A DNA stretch of 64,000 nt, from assembly GCF_032854445.1 (NCBI RefSeq), contig NC_088304.1:32544810-32608809 (forward strand), given 5' to 3'. This DNA is from Liolophura sinensis (Eukaryota; Mollusca; Polyplacophora; Chitonida; Chitonidae). Position numbers and translations under genes: made by a program. The notes below the pieces were generated by a model. It ran no database searches. It saw only the letters and a list, made by a program, of their open reading frames with translations, and was not told where the DNA came from. This document shows, piece after piece, positions 55,489 to 64,000 of this stretch; within the stretch, counting starts at the first letter, position 1; each line of letters opens with the position of its first letter.

Positions 55489-56461
55489 ATGGAGTGTTTC
55501 CAAAGTATCAAGAGTATATGGGACTACCAAGAAGTATCTAGAAAAAGAAATCGATCCTCATGTAGCCCAGCCTCGTCCAGTAACTTTGAAACTGATAACG
55601 ACGCAAATGGCGGTCACTCTGCAACAAAACCAAAAGGGGCCTGTGAAAATCCAAATGTTATTGTTAAGTCATTACAATGGCAGACTCCGATTCAGAAAGT
55701 CAACTTGACAAAGTTAGGTAAAGATCTTCACAAACAAATCGGCGATGTTGAATGTGTTAAAAAACTATCAGGAGGAGATCTGCTTATTCGATGTAAATCC
55801 CCCCAACAACCTGTTCAGCTCTGTTGTCACACTTCTTGCTGGCGTACATGTTGCGTGTTCCCCACGGAAGTCTGCCTCGCAGTTTGAAGGGGTTATATAT
55901 GATGTTGATATGGAAACAACTGAAAAAGATATAGTTAAAGCATTGAAGTCACAAAAAGTTGTAAAAGCACAGAGGCGAACAAAAGGTAAAGAAAGAAAAC
56001 CGTCTATTTATATACTGCTGGTATTTTCAACTGCCGTTTTGCCTAGCCGGGTCCATATCTGTTTTCAGTCCTTCAATGTTAAACAGTTTTTGTCCAAAAC
56101 AAAATGTCCCCGCTGTGTTGAAAACTATACGTATGAAAAATGTACAAATAAAGAGACTCCAAAATCTAGTAATTGTCTGGGGGCTTGCTCGGCAAGGCAA
56201 GAGGCGACGAAAGTGCAGTGCGTGAAAACAGTGAGAAAAATCTCCTATTCAGAAGCGTGCAGAGTTGTGTGGCATGAGACCAAAAGCAGTGTTTGCACAA
56301 CTCAAGAGAATTCTTTAGAAAATGCAAATCAAGCAGAATCTGCGCGTACAGTACATTCCGGGTTACACAATAGAAATGTCCAGCCCCTGGCTCGAGCCAG
56401 TGGAGAAAACGAAATCCCGTGCTCGGCAAACCTGATCCAACACCTGTTCTCACACCCATGA
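55489..56461 (+). pseudogene. LINE ORF1 (gag-like), frameshifted
   Basis: ATG at 55489 opens a Ser/Lys-rich N-terminus with QWQTPIQKVNLTKLGKDLHK and VKKLSGGDLLIRCKS. The frame then changes at about 55770-55800 to one with FEGVIYDVDMETTEKDIVKA, RVHICFQSFNVKQFL, a Cys cluster (KCPRCVENYTYEKC) and KISYSEACRV. This is the RRM-like fold followed by zinc knuckles and a SY.EA motif of Jockey/I ORF1 proteins. The knuckles are eroded. It would bind the LINE RNA. Confidence 0.75.
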
Positions 56462-56686
56462 GCTGCTCTCTGCCAGTGAAAACTTGTGCAATCGCTACAC
56501 AGACTGACTGTCTCAACCTTTCTTTAGACAAGTTTCTGGCCTTCGTGCTTGAGGCGATTCATGATTATTCGAAATCTATTAGCAGAATTGACAAGTCAAC
56601 AGTCATTAGTCGGTCCGCCAAAAGACACCTCGGCCGCAGTATAAATATTGATGATTTAAATTTGATATTAAGTAAAGATAGCCACA

Positions 56687-59600
56687 ATGTTTAAGTACAA
56701 CCTACAGCCAATAATCTGCCTTATGGTGGGACTCTCTGTTATCCAATATAATGCACACAGTCTTGTTGTACACGGACAAGAGTTCAAACAGTTTATTTGT
56801 AAGTTAGACAAACCGCCTGACATTTCATGTGTACAGGAAACTTTTCTCAAACCTAAGCTGAAATATAATATCCCAGGGTATATTTCGTTCAGGCATGATG
56901 GGGTAAACAAGACGAAGTTTAACAATGATGGGGGATTGGCTTTCTTTATTAAAAACGGCCTGGCGTATAGGGAAATAGAACTGCCGCAGCTGAGTTCGAT
57001 AGAATGCTGTACAATAGAGTTTTTCTCTATGTCTAGAAATGTAACTTCATTGAATTTGTATAACCCATGTAACAAACTGAGTATGGCAGATTTTGACAAA
57101 ATATTTTCAGCTGTTTCAGCAAGTATTATTGATATATGTGGTGATTTCAATGCACACAATTTGATTTGGGGTGGGAAAATTAATGATTCAAATGGAAAAC
57201 TGGTTGAAAATGTTATAGAGAAATATGATTTGCTTATTCATAATGATGGAACTGGAACACGGTTTAATCCAGTGTCGGGGGAATTAACCCTGTTAAATCT
57301 CCCGTTATCCTCACTTGACACATCGTCTGATCTGTCATGGTCGGCTGATTAGAACAACTGATGTGGGATTGACCACTCCCCAGTTATCATTGATGTTCGG
57401 GTAACACCAAAATTCGGTGATATAGGGAAACTACTTAGATGGAATATTAAAAAAGCAAATTGGGGGTTATTCCACAGCAAATGTTTGTCTGTCTCAGTGG
57501 AGGAAGTTGCTAATGACAATGTTGATATATTTAATGATAATGTTATTTCTGCAATTACGCCAGTAGTTAATGGAACCATTCCTCGGACGGCAGGTAAATA
57601 CCAACAGAAACAGCCCGTACGGTATTGGAATAGTGCGTGTAATGATGCTGTTAAAGATAGGAAGAGAGCAAAGAATCGTACATTATGTTCTGGTAAAACA
57701 GAGGATATAACTGATTATAAGAAGACAAAAGCAGCGAATAATTAAACAAGCACAAAAATACCATTGGCGAATTATTGTTCGAAATGGAAAGAAGATACAT
57801 CAATAACTCAGGTCTGGAAACAGGCTAAGAAAGTCAAAGGCCAGAATAAAGGTTTCTCTATTTCAGCTCTTGTTAAGGATAACGTCAATGCTGTTACGAA
57901 CGAGGAAAAAAGTGACCCCCTGGCTGAGTCTTTTGCTGCGGTTAGCAGTGACGCTAATTATGACCCTGAATTTATTGAACATAGTGTAATTTTGAGCTAG
58001 AGAATGACCATATATATCAAAACGTTTGCTTCGATGAATTGCCTATTAATGATGAATTTTCTTTTCAAGAACTTAAGGGGGCACTTCGGCAGACAAAAGA
58101 GTCATCCCCTGGCCTAGTTGGAATTGGGTACACGATGTTGAAAAATATGCCAGATGATTTTTTAAATCTCATTTTAATGCTTATTAATTCTGTGTGGATG
58201 AAGATGACCTTACCATTGTCATGAAAACATGCGATGGTAGAACCAGTGTGTAAACTCGGTAAGCCCGTGTCACAGCCATCTTCTTGCCGTCCCATTACAC
58301 TGACGTCCTTTATTTGTAAGATAATGGAAAAAATGGTTAACTACAGGCTGCTATGGTATTTAGAAAGTAAAAATATAATATTATGGGTTCAGAGTGGCTT
58401 CAGAAACGGTAGGAGAACCTTAGACCATTTAGTTCAGCTAGGACATTCAGTTAAGTGTGCGTTAGCTAACAAAGAATACCTCGTAGCTGTTTTCTTAGAT
58501 TATCTGGGGGAAAGGGTTGTTGTTTAAACTGAGTAAACTTGGTATTGGTGGACGTATGTTTGGGTAGATCAAAAGTTTCTTATCGGACAGAGTTATCCAA
58601 GTGAGATTTTGTTTTTGTCTATCCATAAAAGTAGCTATCACAAACGGAAAACCCCAAGGCAGCGTTATATCACCTACACTGTTTAATGTTATGATAAATG
58701 ACCTTCCTGAGCCTGTACCATCCATTGTCAACAAGTCCTTATTTGCAGATGATAAGACCGTCTGGTTTGCGAAAGGAAATCTGAAACATGTTGTGAAAGT
58801 CATTGATATCACCGTATCAAATATTTTTCAGTGGGGAAAGCTATGGGGTTTTAAATTTCCCTCTTCTAAGTCAGAAGTCCTGTTATTTACTAAAGGGGTA
58901 GACTACAATATTAAATACCCCCAGTATTTCAAATTTCTTGGTATGGTTTTTGATGCTAAGCTTACATGGAAGAATCATATTGTTCGAGTGGTGGCCAAAT
59001 GCCAGTCAGCAATTAATCTGATGAAAAGTGTGTCTGGCACTTCTTGTGGGGGGGGGGGGGGGGGGGGATAGAAATACATTGGTAAACTTTACAAATCTTT
59101 GTTTAGATCTAGGTTGGATTATGGAGCGGAGTTGTACAACTCTGCCTCTCGTATTCTGAAGATGAGGCTTGACTCTATACAGGGACAGGCTTTACGTATA
59201 TGTACTGGGTCCATGAGGACTACCCCATTACAGGTATTGCAGGTAACAACAGGTGAACTCCCATTCAGGATTAGACGGAAAATAACAAGTTTTAAGTATT
59301 ATTTGTCTCTTAACAAGTCTTTAACTCTGACTGGGCATTCTGAACTATTAGAAAAATTGAAACTGAAAGACCAAGAAACATTTAGTGTTCGTTCTCAATC
59401 CACTCGAGATGAATTGCAGCTTGAAGAGTCAATTGTCCAGAAGGAAGTAAGATTTCCATTCCCTCCATGGAAGCCGAGGCTTCCTTTTATATTTACAGAA
59501 ATCCATTCGAAAGTAAGGAAATCTGACCCTATCAAAAATACGGAATTGTGCTAAAGATCATATTCGATCAAACTGGTATGATTATCTCCACATTTACACA

Positions 59601-60290
59601 GATGGGTTGAAATGTCCAGAATCTGGAAGAACATGCGCGGCCTTCTGAAAACATATCCCTGAAATCAAATAAGATGAGTATTAGCGTCTGTCTGATCATG
59701 TTGCTGTCTTCACCTCCGAATCTTTGTGGCGCTTAAGTTTGTGGAAGAATTTCGTCCCTTAAAATGTCTAATATTTACTGACTCTCGAAGTACGCTATTT
59801 GCTCTGATCAACCATGCTGGGAGAAATGCCAACAATGTTGTACTTGAGATACTGAACTGTTTTACTTACTTTTTTCTATCAGAACATTCACGTGTGATTT
59901 GAGTGGATTCCGGGCCACAGTAATATTGAAGGGAACGAGAGGCGGATCGGTTGTCGAAAGCAACGTGTACGAAAAGTGGTGTAGATATACATGTAAATAT
60001 GTCTGTCTCGGAAATGTTTAGTGTTTATCGAAAACAGTTTTATGAAATGTTGCAGCAGGAATGGGAATATAGTGGCAAAGGTAGATTTTACTACAGTTTG
60101 TTTCCTACAGTAAGAAAATACTTGGGTGTCAGTGAGGGGAAGGTTACAAGTGTTTTTTGATGAGATTGCAGTCGGGTCACGTTCCCTTGAATTTTTTATC
60201 TCTATAGAATTGGAAAGCATCCCACTGGGTTTTGTAACCACTGCAATGTTTTAGAAACAATCGATCATATTTAACTTCGGTGTCCCATAT
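56687..60290 (+). pseudogene. LINE ORF2 (endonuclease-RT-RNase H), multiply broken
   Basis: Endonuclease 56732-57390: IQYNAHSL, ISCVQETFL, ICGDFNAHNLIWGG and, after a frameshift, DHSPVII. RT 58030-59040: FQELKGALRQTKESSPGLVG, YRPIT-like CRPITLTSFICKIMEKMV, GFRNGRRTLDH, GKPQGSVISPTLFNVMINDL and the catalytic SLFADDKTVWF. Then a G run at 59047-59069, SRLDYGAELYNSASR and LQVTTGELPFRIRR. RNase H remnants at 59780-59960 include FEWIPGHSNIEGNER, and a C-terminal HPTGFCNHCNVLETIDH follows at about 60210-60270. Stops and frameshifts at about 57350, 57745, 58000, 58224, 58527 and 59070 rule out function. Confidence 0.85.
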
Positions 60291-60560
60291 TATGGACAGA
60301 TTCGCAATGACATATTAAAACGATTTTAGGGGTGCAACAACCATCAGTGGCGACTCTTTTAAATCCACAAACCAACAAAGCTCAGATATTTAATTTGGTA
60401 GTATTTTGTGTCACAAGAAGTAAGAAATTCTGTAAGCTACTATATTAGCCACCTTAAGGGTGCCACCAAATTAAATAGGGTTCTGTTATCATCATTATTA
60501 TTTAACTGGTCTCTAAATTTAATAACTACTGATTATCTTCACATGATGACAAGGACAGAA

Positions 60561-61320
60561 AATATTTGGTTGCTCTGGCATGAATAGGACTATTATGGCA
60601 CCTGAATATGCCAATATTTTGTATTAGTGGTAGAAACTTGAAGACATTAGTTTTTGCATTAATAACTTGTGACGTTGATTGAAACCCTCATATAATACAC
60701 AGGATCTAACAAATGCTACAACGCGAGATTGTACACGCCATATGCAGGACCCTTCGGTATATTGCTGTCCAAGTAAGGATAATTTACTAAGTCAAAATTG
60801 AAATCATCCCTCTTGTAAGGTCTTCGAGAGAGATAACCGTTTTTGATATTTGTACAAATATAGGTCCACATCAAACATAGCATCTGGAGTGTCTGTGGTT
60901 TTCTTAAAATTCAGCTATAAATGTCTATGTATTTCACAGGCTTGCTATGCGTGGGTTGATTAGATCTAGCACATCAGCAATATGGCTTTTAGTGAATGAG
61001 AAACATCGGGAATGGTGAGGATTACTCTGTAATAGTTTCTCAGTCTAATCATATTCTTACGAGAACAGCTACATGTCAGCCCAATGGGGGGGGGGGGGGG
61101 GGGGGAGGGGGTCACAATTTGCATATGCGCCCATCGGTATGCCTATGAACGGTGCATTGCTGAGAGAGGGTCAAACCCCGCATCCACCTCAAAAAAAAAA
61201 AAAAAATGCCCGCATAAGAAAGTTACAAAATGTGATCCTATCAAAGTTGCAAACAGAGAATTTCCATCTTTGAAAATGGAATTATTTGCAGAAATCGACC
61301 TATACTGACGCCAGAAGACC
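60561..61320. other. no gene seen; G-run and A-run
   Basis: A run of about 20 G (with one A) at 61086-61110 and an A-rich run at 61191-61206. Nothing else recognised. Confidence 0.45.
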
Positions 61321-61324
61321 TGAG

Positions 61325-61850
61325 CAGTGAGAACACTGAATATTGGGTTCCGTTCTCCGCTGTTATGTACAGGGCCTAGTGTGACATCAGAAGCGTCAGA
61401 AGTTCTGAGCTGTAAAAACACTGGATATGAGTTCCTTATCGCCTGTGATGTACCCAAGTCCAGAGTAATGGGGTTCCTTAATCCGGTGTTATGTACAGAG
61501 TCCAGAGTCCAGAGTAACATCAGGTCCGTCCGGGGAACGAAGCATTGAAAAGCCAGGGTATGAGATTTCTGCTGTACGGCAAGTTTTAATACTGAGTTCC
61601 GCGTAACATAAGGTGTGGAATGTAAAGATGATGCGCAGAAGCACAGCGGTGAGAAGGCTGGATGCATTAAAGTACCGCTACCGGGTACACCATTATATTG
61701 GGGCAGAGTACAAAATTTACTATTTGACTTTGAACAGCCGAGCCCTGGAGTTACGAATAAACATGCATGAAGAGTCGAATGCACCGCTGTGAGAAGTCCG
61801 TGTCTGTGTAATAGTGCATGTCACGGTTATACACCAGATTAACGTAAAGC
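61325..61850 (+). repeat. diverged copies of the 53.3-53.85 kb repeat family
   Basis: gtgtgacatcag, tgatgcgcagaagcacagcg + gtgagaaggctgg, ctgtacggcaagttt-tactgagttcc and cgctgtgagaagtccgtg correspond to blocks of the 53345-53850 array. Divergence is strong and unit borders are irregular. Confidence 0.65.
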
Positions 61851-63605
61851 ACATAGAGAAACGGTCAGTGGTATTGTAACAAAAACGTTTATTAAGCGTT
61901 GTAACAACAAAAACAACAATATGCACAACCTTAAAAAACAAGGGCAGATCAGTAAATCATACAATCAGATCAATATTGTTGAGTGTTTTTTTTTTGTAAA
62001 TCTTAACGAGACATATTGGACTTTTGAATCATTTGGTGTTTATTATTTACTTTATTCGGGGTCTTCTTGTAACATAATATAACTAGTTTGTATCATGTAT
62101 CTATTTCAGCTTTTGATTGACAGCTGTCATTTGATATACCTTAACTCGCCATGTATACAGTAGGTGATGTTACTAATGTGTGCAATGTTGTTTATGCTAT
62201 TCTTTTCGTTCTTTTTTCTTCAAGAACAATTATTGTCAAGATAAACAACTTTACTTTTTCTGATGGTTTTTTTCTTCTGAATTTTACTTACATTTGGCCT
62301 CGGGATGACGTAGCAATCATAGACTTAAGTCAAAATTTGAATTCACTTTATAAATGTTATTTCTTACGTAACACACTTGTACCGCTTGCCTGTTCTCCAT
62401 TGCTACATGATGGTGTGACAAACATTAAGCAGCGCTGGCTTATTTAACCGCCATATTGGACATACAAGAAAATGTAGACAATTTTTCATCTTCAGGATTG
62501 CTTATTCGATTACCTTGAAATTTGATATGCACATATAATGGGGCTAGACGGTCAAGTGATCAAAACCATTGCAGCTATGAAGCTGAAATTTGGTGTCGCT
62601 AAGACCAATGTGTGGTCTTGTTTTAGTGGAAAAAACTGGTAATAAAGTTAAAAGATACGGGGGTTCAAAATCAGATAATTAGCTTTTATCGCATGTACTT
62701 TTTTCGGACGTCTTTCCAGAAAGCTGCAAATTGACAACTGCCATTCATTACCAAATCACTTTTGTTACGCAGTGAAAATAAAAATTTTTTCTCACCGCTG
62801 ACTTTCTTAGCTTCCATGTTGGCGATGTATGGGAATCCTTCTTCTTGGATCACTTACCCAATTGCCTTGATATTAACAAAGCACGCCCAAGCTTCTCAAC
62901 CAAGTGCCTTCAAGCAGACAGTAGTGATATATCTGACACCGCCAGTCTATTCGCCACAGTTGCAAACACGTGTATTCCCCGAAACTAATGTGCACTGTTA
63001 CAGAAGCTGAAAACCATATTGCTGTGAAGACTGCTTGGAAACCGTTCTAGTACATTTTATTTATCCAACTACGATTTGATTATAGTAACTGGATAATCCA
63101 TTATCTGCTATAATTCCGGGTGGAGCACATTCTACCTGTCACACATAAGAAAACATGTAGACGTCCCATTACAAGGCAACAAATGGAAAGCCACTCAGAC
63201 TTGAGAAGACTTGTATCAAAAATGTATCTTCCATTATAGGGTGGTCGTCAGGTAACGCGATATAATACGAGGTTTTCTTGTATTTTATCACCAACACTAA
63301 GAATAACGACATCGACTACGACCATCCCATCTTACCATTTGCCAACTATCACACCCTCGTCGCTGTTTTGGTTTTACTCCCTATGTTGTAAGTCTTTCAT
63401 TATCCTCTAAAGGTGGTCACTGACAAGATGTTCTGCTGAGAAAATATTTATTTATCTATTGGATTGTTACTTAACCAACAAAAAAAATTTACCCAGTCGA
63501 TAGCGGTCATTTTGATGGGTGAAGGAAACCGCAGTGGCTGGCGTAAACCACCGGCCTTGGTTGGTTGTCTCCCCTTGTAGTCACCATGCAAGGCTCCACA
63601 AAAAG
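61851..63605. other. no supported gene
   Basis: The largest frame, 62151-62447 (+, 98 codons), has hydrophobic stretches (VVYAILFVLFSS, FFLLNFTYIW). It lacks homology I recognise, splice context or a conserved start; I treat it as chance. 63460-63600 (tcattttgatgggtgaagga + aaccgcagtggctggcgtaa + accacc) resembles the SINE part at 7770-7830. Confidence 0.4.
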
Positions 63606-63609
63606 TGAG

Positions 63610-63870
63610 ATTTATTTATTTCTTTATATATTTGATTGCTTTACACCGTACTCAAGAACATATGACTTATTCGACGGCGGCCAGCATTATGGTGGGAGGA
63701 AATCGGGCTGAGCCCGGGAGAAAGCCATGACCATCCGCAGGCTGCTGAAAGACCTTCCCAGGTACTGTCGGAGAAGAAGCCAGCATAAGCTGAACTTGAA
63801 CTCACGGCGACCGCGTTGGTGAGAGGCTCCTGTGTCATTGCGCCGCTCTGGCGTGCTAGCCCCTCACCCC
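63610..63870 (-). mobile_element. MetaSINE-type SINE, near full length
   Basis: tatttctttatatatttgat, ttacaccgtactcaagaaca, cgacggcggccagcattatg, gtgggaggaaatcgggctga, gaccatccgcaggctgctga, then tRNA-like head sequence cacggcgaccgcgttggtga + gaggctcctgtgtcattgcg. Immediately beyond is a ~20-bp C run (63868-63888). Confidence 0.88.
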
Positions 63871-64000
63871 CCCCCCCCCCCCTCCCCCCGACAGACACAC
63901 AATGAGAGTGGGGAAATCTACAAAAACCCAAAAATGGTCAGTTTACATATAGATATAAGGTCTGTTTCATTCCCCATAGTTTAGCTTTAAGAAATATTGA

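Larger units (their letters stand above)
55200..60560 (+). mobile_element. Jockey/I-type non-LTR retrotransposon, degenerate
   Basis: Two consecutive coding regions with the LINE order: ORF1 (nucleic-acid-binding protein, 55489-56461) and ORF2 (AP-type endonuclease, reverse transcriptase, RNase H, C-terminal CCHC-like motif, 56687-60290). Both have frameshifts and stops. The RNase H domain behind RT suggests the I-type side of the group over RTE or CR1. Boundaries are approximate: no target duplication or clear 3' tail was seen. A repeated segment at 54816-54992 may be part of its 5' region. Confidence 0.85.

Noticed and set aside
55489-60290. Functional host gene with endonuclease/RT domains
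   Set aside because: Domain order is that of a LINE, and there are at least six frame breaks.
62151-62447. Possible small membrane protein
   Set aside because: Low-complexity hydrophobic codons in AT-rich DNA, no homology or splice support.

Overview
This is an animal nuclear genome window. The signs are introns with GT/AG borders, two conserved animal genes, many tRNA-headed SINEs, a non-LTR retrotransposon and a Polinton/Maverick element. Abundant SINEs whose 3' part reads 'gagtacggcgtaaaacaccaatcaaataaata', and a second SINE family ending in 'gtacgacgttaaaccccaagcactcactcactcac', point to a lophotrochozoan. A bivalve or another mollusc is most likely and a brachiopod is possible; I cannot name the species.

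Region 1 (1-18.5 kb, minus strand): the 5' end of MED15, a Mediator tail subunit. Exons 1-3 (18468-18529, 16781-16868, 12306-12357) encode the N-terminal KIX-like domain. The rest of the gene must lie left of position 1 or in exons I could not recognise. The introns hold a 41-bp, an 84-bp, a 19-bp and a 58-bp minisatellite, SINEs, a palindromic MITE and a dead Tc1-like transposase fragment.

Region 2 (19.5-40.8 kb, plus strand): a complete 14-exon NOC4L gene (ribosome biogenesis), head to head with MED15 across about 1 kb. The exons sum to 1530 nt (509 residues). Most long introns carry their own minisatellite. Two of these arrays (introns 4 and 8) are tandem copies of the 3' end of the preceding exon including its splice donor. 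Exon 6 has an internal reading-frame conflict.

Region 3 (40.8-44.5 kb): a minisatellite just past the NOC4L polyadenylation signal, a triplicated segment of 0.3-0.8 kb units, and low-complexity AT-rich DNA.

Region 4 (44.5-51 kb): a decayed Polinton/adintovirus-like element. It has a DNA polymerase B relic on plus. Convergent to it on minus are an adenain-like protease, a major-capsid-like gene, a small basic virion-type ORF, a penton/minor-capsid-like gene, an A32-type packaging ATPase and an integrase with a chromodomain. Nearly all are broken by frameshifts or stops, and the polymerase core is deleted. Beyond the integrase lies a cluster of CCAAT + E2F-like sites and a CRE.

Region 5 (51-64 kb): repeats, then a broken Jockey/I-type LINE (about 55.2-60.5 kb; ORF1, endonuclease, reverse transcriptase, RNase H), then repeat-rich DNA with no gene I can support.
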